Shown: positions 50,823 to 60,797 of the stretch, one piece after another
Position numbering within the stretch: the stretch's first letter is position 1
Layout of the letters: the number at the start of each line of letters is the position of its first letter
Assembly: GCA_003480725.1 (NCBI GenBank)
Contig: QUJQ01000011.1
Location: 1 to 64,000, forward strand
DNA length: 64,000 nt
Origin: Clostridiaceae bacterium AM27-36LB
GTDB taxonomy: Bacteria; Bacillota; Clostridia; Lachnospirales; Lachnospiraceae
Reading direction: 5' to 3'
Notes under the pieces: generated by a model
Database searches by the model: none
What the model was told of the DNA's origin: nothing
What the model saw: only the letters and a program-made list of their open reading frames with translations
Translations under genes and position numbers: made by a program

Positions 50823-51848
50823 ATGAAATGTATAAACACAGTTGATGCCGTGGGACATGTTCTATGTCATGATATTACAAGAATTGTGAAGGATGTGACA
50901 AAGGATACTGCATTTCGGAAGGGACATATTGTTACAGAGGAAGATATTCCGGTGCTGTTGTCGCTGGGAAAGGATCATCTCTATGTCTGGGAGAAGGATG
51001 AGAGTATGCTTCATGAAAATGAAGCAGCACAGATTCTCTGTGAGATATGTGAAAATGCAAACATGCATCCAACAGAAGTAAAAGAAGGAAAGATCGAGCT
51101 GATTGCTGACTGCGATGGATTGTTTCGTGTAGATGTACCGCGTCTGGATGCGATCAACGAGATCGATGAGATCATGATCGCCACCAGACATTCACATACA
51201 TCTGTGAAAAAAGGCGACCGGCTTCTGGGAACCCGTGTGATTCCGCTTGTTATTGCGAAAGATAAGATGGAGCAGGTCAGAACTGTGGCAGGAACAGAGC
51301 CGCTGGTGTCTCTGACTCCGTTCAGATCTATGAAAGCAGGTATTGTTACAACAGGCAATGAGGTCTATTATGGAAGGATTGAAGATACATTTACACCAGT
51401 GATCGTGGAGAAACTGTCAGCATATGGGATCGAAGTCTGCGGACATATTCTGTGTGATGATAATATGGACAAGATCACCGAGACTATCTTAAAGCTGAAA
51501 GAGGACGGTGCGGATATGATCCTCTGTACCGGTGGGATGAGTGTAGATCCGGATGACAGGACACCGGGAGCAATCAAAAATACAGGAGCAAGGATCGTGT
51601 CTTATGGGGCACCGGTTCTGCCGGGTGCCATGTTTTTGCTGGCTTATTTTGAGGATGGAACACCAGTGATGGGATTGCCGGGCTGTGTGATGTATGCGAA
51701 AGCAACAGTGTTTGATCTGGTTCTGCCCAGCGTTGCTGCAGGAGTGGAAGTGACGAAAAAGCAGCTGTCACACATGGGAAATGGCGGATTTTGCCTTGGG
51801 TGTAAGCCCTGCCATTATCCGAACTGTGGGTTTGGAAACTGTTTATAA
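50823..51848 (+). CDS. MoeA-like molybdopterin-binding protein with Cys-rich tail
   Basis: A 341-aa protein. The middle (about 165-310) is a MoCF_biosynth domain (VTTGNEVYYGRIEDTF, then LCTGGMSVDPDDRTPGAI). The N-terminal part resembles MoeA-type regions, but the order differs from classical MoeA and the MoeA C-terminal domain is missing. The last 20 residues are CLGCKPCHYPNCGFGNC, five Cys that could bind metal or an iron-sulfur cluster. It probably acts in molybdenum insertion or a variant of it, and starts the operon with modABC. GGAGG is 9 nt from the ATG. Confidence 0.8.
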   Translation: MKCINTVDAVGHVLCHDITRIVKDVTKDTAFRKGHIVTEEDIPVLLSLGKDHLYVWEKDESMLHENEAAQILCEICENANMHPTEVKEGKIELIADCDGLFRVDVPRLDAINEIDEIMIATRHSHTSVKKGDRLLGTRVIPLVIAKDKMEQVRTVAGTEPLVSLTPFRSMKAGIVTTGNEVYYGRIEDTFTPVIVEKLSAYGIEVCGHILCDDNMDKITETILKLKEDGADMILCTGGMSVDPDDRTPGAIKNTGARIVSYGAPVLPGAMFLLAYFEDGTPVMGLPGCVMYAKATVFDLVLPSVAAGVEVTKKQLSHMGNGGFCLGCKPCHYPNCGFGNCL

Positions 51849-51866
51849 TGAAAGATAAGAACCAGA

Positions 51867-52706
51867 ATGATGAAATTGAGAAAAGTATTTGCGTGTGTAA
51901 CTATGTGCTCCATGGTTTTGTCTTTGGCCGGATGCGGAACATCTCAAGCAACAGAGACGAAGGAAAATGCTGAGGCAGCAGAGGTGACTTTAAATGTATT
52001 TGCAGCAGCATCCATGACAGAGACGCTGACCGAGATTCAGGAAATGTATAAAGAAGTGGCGCCGAATGTGACACTGGTATTTAATTTTGATTCTTCGGGA
52101 ACTTTGAAGACGCAGATTCAGGAAGGTGCAGACTGTGATGTATTTATATCCGCAGCTCAGAAACAGATGAATCAGCTGGATAAGGATGCAGATCCGGAAG
52201 TGAACACAGAAGGTCTTGACTATGTGCTTGAAGGAACCCGTATAAATCTGCTGGAGAATAAGGTTGTACTGGCTGTTCCGGACGGAAATCCGAAAGGGAT
52301 AGAGAGCTTTGCGGATCTTGGAACCGACAAGCTTTCTCTTCTGGCATTGGGCAATGAGGACGTACCGGTAGGACAGTATTCAGAAGAGATCCTCACCAAT
52401 CTTGGAATGCTGGATCAGCTTGAACAGGAGAATAAGATCACATATGGATCCAATGTGAAGGAAGTTACGACACAGGTATCTGAAGCAGCAGCGGATGCCG
52501 GTATTATCTATGCCACGGATGCATATTCAGCAGGCCTTCTGGTGGTGGCTCAGGCAGACGATACCATGTGCAAGCAGGTGATCTATCCGGCAGCAGTTCT
52601 GAATATTTCTGAAAATCAGGATGCAGCAGAAGCCTTCCTTGATTATCTGAAAACAGATGACTGCATGAAGGTGTTTGAAGAGGTTGGATTTACAGCTGTA
52701 AAATAA
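51867..52706 (+). CDS. modA: Molybdate-binding lipoprotein ModA
   Basis: A 279-aa lipoprotein (lipobox SLAGC, Cys about 23) that binds molybdate or tungstate outside the cell and passes it to ModB. Signatures: VFAAASMTETL (about 44-54), FNFDSSGTLKTQI (about 73-85) and DAYSAGLLV near 223. It follows the MoeA-like gene by 18 bp. Confidence 0.95.
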   Translation: MMKLRKVFACVTMCSMVLSLAGCGTSQATETKENAEAAEVTLNVFAAASMTETLTEIQEMYKEVAPNVTLVFNFDSSGTLKTQIQEGADCDVFISAAQKQMNQLDKDADPEVNTEGLDYVLEGTRINLLENKVVLAVPDGNPKGIESFADLGTDKLSLLALGNEDVPVGQYSEEILTNLGMLDQLEQENKITYGSNVKEVTTQVSEAAADAGIIYATDAYSAGLLVVAQADDTMCKQVIYPAAVLNISENQDAAEAFLDYLKTDDCMKVFEEVGFTAVK

Positions 52707-52724
52707 AGAAAGCAGGAGGGGCTT

Positions 52725-53408
52725 ATGGATTGGTTCCCGTTATATAATTCTCTTCGGATCGCATTGGTTTCCAGCATATTTGTGTTTTTTACGGGGATCT
52801 TTGCAGCTTATTATATTGCAAAGCTTCCGCCTGCAGTGAAGGGAATTCTGGATGTGGTGCTGACTCTTCCGCTGGTTCTGCCACCTACGGTTGTCGGATA
52901 TTTTCTGCTGATGATCCTGGGGCCGCGTAGATTGCTGGGAGCCTGGTTTCTTCAGATCTTTGATACAAAGCTTGTGATGACCTGGTATGCAGGCATCTTT
53001 GCAGCATCGATCGTCGCATTTCCGTTGATGTACCGGACTGCCCGAGGAGCCTTTGAAAACTTTGATCAGACTCTGGCATATGCAGGTCAGACTCTTGGAT
53101 TGTCGAATACTTATATTTTCTGGCACATTCGCATGCCGGCCTGCAGACAGGGAATCCTGGCAGGTGCGGTCCTGGCATTTGCACGGGCACTGGGAGAGTA
53201 TGGAGCAACCAGTATGGTAGCTGGTTACACACCGGGAAAGACGGCGACGATCTCAACAACCGTCTATCAACTGTGGAGAACTAATAATGATACGTTGGCA
53301 TTTCGATGGGTACTGGTAAATGTGGCGATCTCGGCAGTTGTTCTTTTGCTGGTCAATCTTTTGGAGAAAAAAGAATGTTCTTCTGGTAAATCGACAAGTG
53401 GGAAGTAG
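52725..53408 (+). CDS. modB: Molybdate ABC permease ModB
   Basis: A 227-aa permease with five spans. It has the ABC loop ALGEYGATSMVAGYTPG (about 155-171), which contacts ModC. AGGAGGGG precedes the ATG. Nearly no gap to modC (2 bp). Confidence 0.96.
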   Translation: MDWFPLYNSLRIALVSSIFVFFTGIFAAYYIAKLPPAVKGILDVVLTLPLVLPPTVVGYFLLMILGPRRLLGAWFLQIFDTKLVMTWYAGIFAASIVAFPLMYRTARGAFENFDQTLAYAGQTLGLSNTYIFWHIRMPACRQGILAGAVLAFARALGEYGATSMVAGYTPGKTATISTTVYQLWRTNNDTLAFRWVLVNVAISAVVLLLVNLLEKKECSSGKSTSGK

Positions 53409-53410
53409 AA

Positions 53411-54529
53411 ATGATGGCATTACGGGTAGATATTTGTAAAAAACTGAATCATTTTACGTTGAAGACACAATTTGAAGCATCAGAAGGTGTGACAGGTATA
53501 CTGGGAGCTTCGGGATGTGGTAAGAGTATGACACTCCGGTGCATTGCAGGGATCGAAAAGCCGGATGAAGGATATATTGAACTGAATGGGAAGGTATTTT
53601 ATGATTCCAAGAATAAAATAAATCTTCGTCCACAGGAACGTCATGTGGGATTGCTGTTTCAGAATTATGCCCTGTTTCCGGATATGACGGTGGAGCAGAA
53701 TCTGATGGCCGGACTGCTGTCCGGAGAAAAGGACAGAACAAAAGCCAGAACAAAAGTCCGGGAAATGCTTGCCAGATTTGAACTGACCGGGCTTGAGAAG
53801 CACCGGCCTTCACAGCTGTCGGGCGGTCAGCAGCAGAGAGTTGCTCTGGCGCGTATCTTCTTGTCTGAGCCGGACATACTGATGCTGGATGAACCGTTTT
53901 CGGCACTGGATGAATATCTCAGATGGAATCTGGAACAGGAGCTTCTGGAGGTGCTGCGGCAATTCTCAGGTCCGGCATTGTTTGTGTCGCACAGCAGGGA
54001 CGAGATCTATCGCATCTGTGATAAAGCATGTGTGATGGATCAAGGCACTTCCAGTCCGGTCATCTCGGTCAGACAGTTATTTGAAGCGCCGGAGTCGAAA
54101 GCGGCAGCTGTGTTGTCTGGGTGTAAGAATTTTGCAAGAGCGCAGCTTGCAGAAGCGGATGTGAAAAAAATGGTCTATGTAAGAGACTGGGGAGAGTATC
54201 TGACCTGTACAGAGACGAAGGCAGGAGAAATCTGTTATGTAGGTGTGCGGAGTCACTATATATATCCGGTCAGCGAGACCGAGGCAAAGATACATCCGGA
54301 AAATACATTCCGGTGTCGGATCGAGAAAGTGATCGATGATGTATTTTCAACGGTGATCATGGTGATGCCGGAACATGCAGAGCAGTCGGAAGAAAGCAAC
54401 AGAAATCATTTTAACAGGATCCGTGTGGAGACGACAAAAGAATTCTGGAGGACGTTTTGTGAAAAAGAACATCCACAGGAGAGGCTGTGGCTGCATGTGG
54501 ATCCTGCGGATGTGATGGTATTGAGATAA
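53411..54529 (+). CDS. modC: Molybdate ABC ATPase ModC
   Basis: A 372-aa ATPase. Walker A GASGCGKS (32-39), signature LSGGQQQRVALAR (about 136-148), Walker B ILMLDEP (about 156-162). The C-terminal part (about 235-372) is a TOBE-like extension for molybdate sensing. It is the last gene of the operon and ends 10 bp from the convergent moaA. Confidence 0.95.
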   Translation: MMALRVDICKKLNHFTLKTQFEASEGVTGILGASGCGKSMTLRCIAGIEKPDEGYIELNGKVFYDSKNKINLRPQERHVGLLFQNYALFPDMTVEQNLMAGLLSGEKDRTKARTKVREMLARFELTGLEKHRPSQLSGGQQQRVALARIFLSEPDILMLDEPFSALDEYLRWNLEQELLEVLRQFSGPALFVSHSRDEIYRICDKACVMDQGTSSPVISVRQLFEAPESKAAAVLSGCKNFARAQLAEADVKKMVYVRDWGEYLTCTETKAGEICYVGVRSHYIYPVSETEAKIHPENTFRCRIEKVIDDVFSTVIMVMPEHAEQSEESNRNHFNRIRVETTKEFWRTFCEKEHPQERLWLHVDPADVMVLR

Positions 54530-54539
54530 TTGTATTGTA

Positions 54540-55505
54540 TCAGCCGCCAATGCGTGACATTTCGGCGTCTTCAGTGATGGAGGAAAGAGTCTCAAAGCAA
54601 TGGGCGGCAGGTTTTTGAAAAATAGCCTGAGCCAGCAATTTCTGAGCTTCTTTCGTGTCACCGCTTCTGAGTGCGTCTTTGACAGAGATACGTTCCTGAT
54701 AACACAGGCAGGGCTTGAGATCGCCTGTAGCAGTCAGCCGGATCCGGTTGCAGCTATTACAGAATTTTCCATGAATAGCACTGATGAAACCAATGCTTCC
54801 CTGAAACCCTTCTACAGTATAGTAACGTGCGGGGCCATTTCCGTGTGTATCCGGGTCTGGAAGCAGTGTGCCATAATGATCAGATAATTTCTGGAATACT
54901 TCTGTATTAGAGACACAGGTCAGCTGCTTTCCGTGACCAATGGGCATCAGCTCGATAAAACGGACATCAAAAGCATGGTGTCTGGCCAGCTCTGCCAGAG
55001 CAAGGCATTCAGTATCATTGACACCTCGTTGGAGAACGACATTGATCTTGGTTGGAATCTGTTGCTGTTCCATGGCACGAAGCCCGTCCAGTACCTGTGG
55101 AAGCTTGTGATATCCGGTGATCTGAGCATAGATATCCGGGTCAAGAGCATCCAGGCTGACATTGACAGCGTGAAGTCCCTGGCGGCGGAGGCTTTCTGCA
55201 TAGTCGGCAAGAAGGATACCATTGGTCGTCAGCGATACCTGATCAATGCCTGGAATCTGACTGATCATACCGATCAGACGGTCACAGCCGTTTCGTACAA
55301 GAGGCTCGCCTCCGGTTATTTTGATCTTGTGGATACCAAGAAGAGAAGCAAGCCGGCAGATTTCTGCAATCTCTTCCAGAGACAATAATTCTTCCTTTGG
55401 AAGCCATTCGATCCTTTCCGGCATGCAATAGCGACAGCGAAGATTGCATCGGTCAGTGATCGAGATCCTCATATAGTCGATGGTTCTTCCGAACTGATCT
55501 TTCAT
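54540..55505 (-). CDS. moaA: GTP 3',8-cyclase MoaA
   Basis: A 321-aa radical-SAM enzyme, the first step of molybdopterin synthesis from GTP. I start at the ATG at 55505 (ATGA overlap with the moaC stop); codons back to 55562 lie inside moaC. N-terminal cluster [11 protein letters not shown]-side TGGEPLVR. The second cluster near the C-terminus is CNSCNRIRL with a later CLC, and the chain ends in the essential Gly-Gly. Confidence 0.96.
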   Translation of the reverse strand: MKDQFGRTIDYMRISITDRCNLRCRYCMPERIEWLPKEELLSLEEIAEICRLASLLGIHKIKITGGEPLVRNGCDRLIGMISQIPGIDQVSLTTNGILLADYAESLRRQGLHAVNVSLDALDPDIYAQITGYHKLPQVLDGLRAMEQQQIPTKINVVLQRGVNDTECLALAELARHHAFDVRFIELMPIGHGKQLTCVSNTEVFQKLSDHYGTLLPDPDTHGNGPARYYTVEGFQGSIGFISAIHGKFCNSCNRIRLTATGDLKPCLCYQERISVKDALRSGDTKEAQKLLAQAIFQKPAAHCFETLSSITEDAEMSRIGG

Positions 55506-55993
55506 ACTTCTTGTTTTGCCTTTCTTATATAAATACCGCTTTTTCCACCGCTTTTCTGACAAAGGTGGATACCATTCATTTCCATTCCCTTATCGACTGC
55601 TTTACACATATCATAGATGGTCAGAAGAGCAATCTGTACTCCGGTCAGAGCTTCCATCTCCACACCAGTCTTCCCGGTCGTTCGCACTGTACAGATGGTA
55701 CGGACAGAACAAGTCTCATCTTCCAGCTCAAAATCGATCTCTGCTTTTGTCAGATTTAGAAGATGGCAGAGAGGGATCAGCTCCGAAGTCTTTTTTGCTC
55801 CCATGATGCCGGCAATTCTGGCAACACCCAGCACATCACCTTTTCCTATGCTTCCTGCTTTTAACTGATCAAAACATTCCTGATTCATGGAGATGCGTCC
55901 TTCGGCGATGGCTTCTCTTGCGGTTTCTGCTTTTTTACTTATGTCTACCATAATGGCATCTCCATGCTGATTAAAATGTGTAAATTCACCCAT
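55502..55993 (-). CDS. moaC: Cyclic pyranopterin monophosphate synthase MoaC
   Basis: A 163-aa enzyme that acts with MoaA. It has the family signatures [17 protein letters not shown] (about 16-32), [12 protein letters not shown] (about 73-84), [17 protein letters not shown] (about 104-120) and the late [10 protein letters not shown] (about 129-138). The start has AGGAGAATC before it. First gene of the moaCA operon, with a strong promoter. Confidence 0.96.
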   Translation of the reverse strand: MGEFTHFNQHGDAIMVDISKKAETAREAIAEGRISMNQECFDQLKAGSIGKGDVLGVARIAGIMGAKKTSELIPLCHLLNLTKAEIDFELEDETCSVRTICTVRTTGKTGVEMEALTGVQIALLTIYDMCKAVDKGMEMNGIHLCQKSGGKSGIYIRKAKQEV

Positions 55994-56022
55994 GCTTGAT
56001 TCTCCTGCAAGTATTTTGTTTT

Positions 56023-56051
56023 ATTATACCCAGCGTCAGAAAACCTGTCAA
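56023..56051 (-). promoter_or_regulatory. Sigma-A promoter of moaCA
   Basis: On the minus strand TTGACA (56051-56046), 17-bp spacer, TATAAT (56028-56023): a consensus promoter. I see no molybdenum-cofactor riboswitch in the short leader. Confidence 0.88.
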
Positions 56052-56130
56052 ATTTGGAAATCAGTTGCTTAAAAGTGCCAGATGGAGTACCATAAGAATC
56101 AATATGGAGATCTGACAGGAGGCATAGGTC

Positions 56131-57054
56131 ATGGGAAAAATTATGGCTGTGAATATCAGCGAAGAGAGAGGAACGCAGAAGAAAAATGTGCATTCTGCCA
56201 GATTGATCGAAGACTGGGGAATTGAACATGATGCGCATGCCGGAAAATGGCATCGACAGGTCAGCCTGCTCTCTTATGAGAAAATAGAAGAATTCAGAAA
56301 AAAAGGAGCACCGGTGGATGAAGGTGCTTTTGGTGAAAATCTGATCATTCAGGGAATTGATCTGAGACATCTTCCGGTGGGAACAAGGCTTGCATGCTCA
56401 GAGGTGCTGCTGGAAGTGACGCAGATTGGCAAGCAATGCCACAATGGATGTGAGATCTTCCGGCTTATGGGTGATTGTATCATGCCAAGAGAAGGGATTT
56501 TTGCAAAGGTTCTAAGGGGTGGTATGATCTCAGAGGGAGATGAGATCATGGTTGAAAAGCGTCCCTTGAGAGCGGCGATCCTGACAGCCAGTGACTCTGG
56601 CTATGCAGGAGAACGGGAGGATGTAAGCGGACCGACGATCCGGAAGATCCTGGAGGAGAATGGTTATCAGGTGGTTCATACGATCCTTTTGCCGGATGAC
56701 AGAGAAATGCTGGCACAGGAAATGAGTCGTATTGCAGATGAAGGGGTGGCAGAACTCCTTGTGACTACAGGAGGAACAGGATTTTCACCCAGGGATTGTA
56801 TGCCGGAGGCAACCATGGATATTACAGAACGGGCGGTGCCGGGGATTCCGGAAGCTATCCGGGCATACAGTATGACGATCACACCCAGAGCCATGCTGAG
56901 CCGTGCAGCCGCTGGTATCCGGAAACATACGTTGATCATTAATCTTCCGGGAAGTCCAAAAGCAGTAAAAGAATCTTTGGAGTACATTTTACCGTCTCTG
57001 GAGCATGGGCTTGAGATCCTGACGGGAACTGCATCCAATTGTGCAGTTGGATAA
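56131..57054 (+). CDS. MOSC domain-MogA/MoaB fusion
   Basis: A 307-aa bifunctional protein. Residues 1-145 are a MOSC domain with the conserved GKQCHNGCEIF (about 93-103). From about 150 comes a MogA/MoaB adenylyltransferase domain (AILTASDSGYAGEREDVSGP, then VTTGGTGFSPRDCMPEAT), which activates molybdopterin before metal insertion. The two halves are usually separate proteins, though this fusion is known in Clostridia. It is divergent from moaCA, with AGGAGG before the ATG. Confidence 0.93.
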   Translation: MGKIMAVNISEERGTQKKNVHSARLIEDWGIEHDAHAGKWHRQVSLLSYEKIEEFRKKGAPVDEGAFGENLIIQGIDLRHLPVGTRLACSEVLLEVTQIGKQCHNGCEIFRLMGDCIMPREGIFAKVLRGGMISEGDEIMVEKRPLRAAILTASDSGYAGEREDVSGPTIRKILEENGYQVVHTILLPDDREMLAQEMSRIADEGVAELLVTTGGTGFSPRDCMPEATMDITERAVPGIPEAIRAYSMTITPRAMLSRAAAGIRKHTLIINLPGSPKAVKESLEYILPSLEHGLEILTGTASNCAVG

Positions 57055-57249
57055 GAGAATACGGATCAATCATCAAAAGAAGCTATTGTATTTGTACAAC
57101 TGCTCTAAATCTAAAATTTATGGGAAATTTAGGTTAGTAATTCTACTAAATGAGAACCTTAAAAGAAACCGGCCTTTTTGTTATACTACAATCGTATATG
57201 TTTATACTGATTAAAAGTCTCACAGAACAGACTTGGGGGTGACATCATT

Positions 57250-58224
57250 GTGGATGAGCAGATAATCAGAACTTTACAAGAACAGGCCATAGAAGAGCGT
57301 CAGTATATTCAGGAAAAGTATGGACAGGATGAAGATGTTGTTCAGGTGGTCAACAGACGGGATTATTTAACCGGTCGTCAGAGTGCAGCGGTCAGGCTGT
57401 ATGACAATGAAAGAAATGTTCCACTGCACCGACATGGTTACATTGAACTGATGTATGCGTATAAGGGTACATTTACACATAGATTTGGTGAGGAGAAAGT
57501 GCTCCTGGAAGAGGGAGACCTTCTTGTGATGAACCAGTATGTGGAGCACTGTGTGGTGGAGTCCGGTGAAGAGAATATTGGAATCAATATCATTGCGGTA
57601 CCGGAATTTTTTGAAAAGCCATTTCAGATGCTGAAAAAACAGAATAAGATCATGGATTTTCTGGTGGAGATGCTCAGGCGGAATACCAGAAAGCCGCAGT
57701 ATCTGATCTTTCATATCAAAGGTCGGCATGCCCTGGAAAACCTCATGGAAAATCTGATAGAATCCATTATGGAAGGCAACGGAGCCAGCGAGGAGATCAG
57801 CCAGTATACTATGGGGCTGCTCTTTTTATATCTGGCGGAACAGATGGACCGGGAGGAGCATGATCCTGTGGAGAATTATAAGGATGAGATCATTCAGGAA
57901 ACTCTGAAATACATAGAGATCCAGTACCGGACTGCAAGACTCGGCAAGATTGCTGAGGACTACCATCTGGCATTGCCATCACTGAGTAAGCTGATCAAGG
58001 AAGGTACGGGAAGTACATTCCAGGAACTTCTGATGAAGCGCAGATTTGAAAAAGCAGCAGTGCTTTTGCTGGAGACCAGTCTCCAGGTGGAAGAAATTGC
58101 CTTGAATGTGGGCTATGAGAATCAGAGTTATTTTCATCGTCAGTTTAAGATGCGTTACGGGGTAACACCCAGACGGTACCGGCTGATCCATAGAAGAAAG
58201 ATGCGTCAGCAGGGGAAGATTTAA
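57250..58224 (+). CDS. AraC-family regulator with cupin sensor
   Basis: A 324-aa regulator. The N-terminal cupin (about 45-135, VPLHRHGYIELMYAYKG and LEEGDLLVMNQYVEHCV) senses a small ligand. The C-terminal two helix-turn-helix units are in the last 100 residues (VEEIALNVGYENQSYFHRQF is the second). The start is GTG at 57250 with GGGGGTGACAT before it. A terminator follows at 58240. Target unknown. Confidence 0.92.
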   Translation: MDEQIIRTLQEQAIEERQYIQEKYGQDEDVVQVVNRRDYLTGRQSAAVRLYDNERNVPLHRHGYIELMYAYKGTFTHRFGEEKVLLEEGDLLVMNQYVEHCVVESGEENIGINIIAVPEFFEKPFQMLKKQNKIMDFLVEMLRRNTRKPQYLIFHIKGRHALENLMENLIESIMEGNGASEEISQYTMGLLFLYLAEQMDREEHDPVENYKDEIIQETLKYIEIQYRTARLGKIAEDYHLALPSLSKLIKEGTGSTFQELLMKRRFEKAAVLLLETSLQVEEIALNVGYENQSYFHRQFKMRYGVTPRRYRLIHRRKMRQQGKI

Positions 58225-58239
58225 CAGAATATGATTGAT

Positions 58240-58279
58240 AAGACCAGACGAGAACCGATGAGGATTGTCTGGTCTTTTT
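58240..58279 (+). terminator. Terminator after the AraC-family gene
   Basis: AAGACCAGAC (58240-58249) pairs with GTCTGGTCTT (58267-58276), followed by TTT. Confidence 0.88.
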
Positions 58280-58285
58280 GGTAGG

Positions 58286-58314
58286 TTGACAAAGCCTGAT
58301 AATATAGATAAAAT
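58286..58314 (+). promoter_or_regulatory. Promoter of mgtE
   Basis: TTGACA (58286-58291), 17-bp spacer, TAAAAT (58309-58314). The ATG of mgtE is about 60 bp further. Confidence 0.75.
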
Positions 58315-58322
58315 GAAGAATA

Positions 58323-58357
58323 AAAGAGCCGGAATTCGTGTTCGGCTCTTTCTTTTC
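58323..58357 (+). terminator. Leader hairpin before mgtE
   Basis: AAAGAGCCG (58323-58331) pairs with CGGCTCTTT (58343-58351), followed by CTTTTCC. It lies between promoter and ribosome binding site, so it may attenuate mgtE. The leader is too short for the known M-box riboswitch. Confidence 0.65.
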
Positions 58358-58377
58358 CGAATGAGAGGATGGGATCT

Positions 58378-59724
58378 ATGGAACAATATGATGCAGAAGA
58401 ATTGATGCAATATATACAAGAGCGGAAATTCCGACTGCTGCGGGCCCGTCTTTCTGAGATGAATGAAGCGGATATTGCAGAATTTCTGGGAGAACTGGAG
58501 GATAATCCGAAGGTCATGGTATTCCGTATGCTGCCCAAGGAGCTGGCGGCAGATGTGTTTGCATTTCTGGAACCGGATGTGCAGGAACACATTATTAACA
58601 GCATCACAGATGCGGAGCTTGCCAAGATCATTGAAGACCTGTTCGTGGATGATGCCGTGGACATGCTGGAGGAGCTTCCGGCTACTGTTGTAAAGCGAGT
58701 TATGCGTACTGCAGGCCCGGAGACCAGATCACTGATCAACCAGTTCTTGAAATACCCGGAAAACAGTGCTGGAAGTATTATGACGGCAGAGTATATCGGT
58801 CTGAAAAAATACATGAATGTGGAGCAGGCCTTTGCCTATATTCGTGCTCATGGTGTGGATAAGGAGACTATTTATACCTGTTTTGTCACGGATGCCCAGC
58901 GAAGGCTGGAAGGCGTGGTGACGATCAAGGATCTTCTGATGAATCCTTATGATATGAAGATTCAGGACATTATGGATGAAAATGTGATCAAGGCGGTGAC
59001 TACAGAAGATCAGGAAGAAGTTGTGGATCTGTTCAACAAGTATGACCTGATGTGTCTGCCGGTAGTGGATCACGAGGATCGTCTGGTAGGAATCGTTACA
59101 GTCGATGACGTGGTGGATGTCATGGAAGAGGAGGCTACCGAGGATATTGAGAAGATGGCAGCTATGCTCCCCAGTGACAAGCCTTATCTGAAGACAGGTA
59201 TCCTTGAACTGGCGAGGAATCGGATTGTCTGGCTGACGGTACTGATGCTCAGTTCCATGATCACAGGAAGTATTCTGACCCATTATGAGACTGCATTTGC
59301 AGCATTACCGTTGCTTGTAAGCTTTGTACCTATGCTGACAGGTACGGGAGGAAATGCAGGAAGTCAATCCAGTACTACGGTGATCCGTGCCATGACGATC
59401 GGAGACGTGGAGCCGAAAGATATTCTGAAAATTGTCTGGAAAGAGATCCGCGTGGCAGTGGTGGTTGGCATTATCCTGGCATCACTGAATTTTATAAGGC
59501 TGATGGTTCAATATCCGGGAGAGACGATGGTGTGTATCACGGTTGTGGTGAGTCTGGTCGTGACCATTATTCTGGCGAAGACCATTGGATGTACATTGCC
59601 GATCCTGGCGCAGATCCTTCATCTGGATCCGGCGATCATGGCAGCTCCGTTGATCTCAACCATCGTAGATGCATGCAGTTTGATCGTATATTTTCAGATT
59701 GCCTGCAGATTGCTGGTTATCTGA
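58378..59724 (+). CDS. mgtE: Magnesium transporter MgtE
   Basis: A 448-aa Mg2+ channel. I use the ATG at 58378, with GAGAGG about 9 nt before it; the in-frame ATG at 58369 has no spacing for a ribosome binding site. N-domain (1-130), two CBS domains (about 135-255, IKDLLMNPYDMKIQDIMDE and VVDHEDRLVGIVTVDDV), then five spans from about 285, with GTGGNAGSQSST as the pore-side motif. Free Mg2+ closes the channel through the CBS domains. Confidence 0.95.
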   Translation: MEQYDAEELMQYIQERKFRLLRARLSEMNEADIAEFLGELEDNPKVMVFRMLPKELAADVFAFLEPDVQEHIINSITDAELAKIIEDLFVDDAVDMLEELPATVVKRVMRTAGPETRSLINQFLKYPENSAGSIMTAEYIGLKKYMNVEQAFAYIRAHGVDKETIYTCFVTDAQRRLEGVVTIKDLLMNPYDMKIQDIMDENVIKAVTTEDQEEVVDLFNKYDLMCLPVVDHEDRLVGIVTVDDVVDVMEEEATEDIEKMAAMLPSDKPYLKTGILELARNRIVWLTVLMLSSMITGSILTHYETAFAALPLLVSFVPMLTGTGGNAGSQSSTTVIRAMTIGDVEPKDILKIVWKEIRVAVVVGIILASLNFIRLMVQYPGETMVCITVVVSLVVTIILAKTIGCTLPILAQILHLDPAIMAAPLISTIVDACSLIVYFQIACRLLVI

Positions 59725-59770
59725 TGAATTTTCAAATATACAGTTGTGAAATAGAAGGAGATATGAAATT

Positions 59771-60775
59771 ATGTTAAATGGAAAGAAAGTGCTGTTCAGC
59801 GGCATGCAGGCAACAGGAAATCTGACTCTTGGCAATTATCTTGGAGCATTGAAAAACTGGGTGGGACTCTGTGACGAGTATGAGTGCTTCTACAGTGTGG
59901 TGGATATGCATTCCATCACGGTCAGACAGGACCCGGCAACTCTTCGAAAACGTGCCCGGACACTGCTGATGATCTACATTGCGGCAGGTATTGACCCGGA
60001 GAAAAACTGCCTGTATTACCAGTCCCATGTATCCGGTCACGCAGAGCTGGCATGGATCCTGAATTGCTTTACCTATATGGGAGAGCTGAACCGTATGACG
60101 CAGTTTAAAGATAAGTCTGCAAAACATGCAGACAATATCAACGCAGGTCTCTTTACATATCCAGTACTGATGGCTGCTGATATTCTGTTGTATCAGGCAG
60201 ATGTGGTTCCGGTTGGTATTGATCAGATGCAGCATCTGGAGCTGACCAGAGATATTGCACAGCGTTTTAATGGTATCTATGGAGATGTATTTACGATTCC
60301 GGAGGCATATATCGGTAAAGTAGGAGCCAAGATCATGAGCCTTCAGGATCCGAGCCGAAAGATGTCCAAGTCAGATGAGAATCCGAACGCATCGATTTAT
60401 CTGATGGATGATCCGGATACCATTATCCGTAAATGCAAACGAGCAGTGACTGATTCTGAAGGGCAGATCCTGTATCGGGAAGAACAGCCGGGCATCCGTA
60501 ACCTGATCGATATTTACAGTGCATGTACGGGCAAGACTCCGGAAGAAGTTGTCAAAGAATTTGATGGAAAAGGTTATGGTGACTTCAAACTGGCAGTCGG
60601 TGAGTCTGTTGTCAGTGTTCTGAAACCATTACAGGACCGTTTCGCAGATCTGGAGAAGAACAAAGATTACATTGACCGGATCATCAAGGAAAATGCGGAA
60701 AAGGCCGGATATGCAGCCAATAAGACACTGCGCAAAGTACAGAAAAAAGTAGGTTTCCCGGAGCGTATCCGCTGA
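59771..60775 (+). CDS. trpS: Tryptophanyl-tRNA synthetase
   Basis: A 334-aa class I synthetase. The HIGH-type motif is in SGMQATGNLTLGNYLGA (about 10-26) and KMSKSDEN is at about 197-204. Length is as usual. AAGGAG is 10 nt from the ATG. No T-box leader in the 46-bp gap. Confidence 0.97.
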   Translation: MLNGKKVLFSGMQATGNLTLGNYLGALKNWVGLCDEYECFYSVVDMHSITVRQDPATLRKRARTLLMIYIAAGIDPEKNCLYYQSHVSGHAELAWILNCFTYMGELNRMTQFKDKSAKHADNINAGLFTYPVLMAADILLYQADVVPVGIDQMQHLELTRDIAQRFNGIYGDVFTIPEAYIGKVGAKIMSLQDPSRKMSKSDENPNASIYLMDDPDTIIRKCKRAVTDSEGQILYREEQPGIRNLIDIYSACTGKTPEEVVKEFDGKGYGDFKLAVGESVVSVLKPLQDRFADLEKNKDYIDRIIKENAEKAGYAANKTLRKVQKKVGFPERIR

Positions 60776-60797
60776 TCATACGGAAGGAGAGACAAAC

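Noticed and set aside
58315..58377. M-box (Mg2+) riboswitch before mgtE
   Set aside because: The leader is about 60 nt, far shorter than the M-box, and shows only one simple hairpin.
59725..59770. T-box leader before trpS
   Set aside because: Only 46 bp to mgtE, too short, and no T-box sequence.
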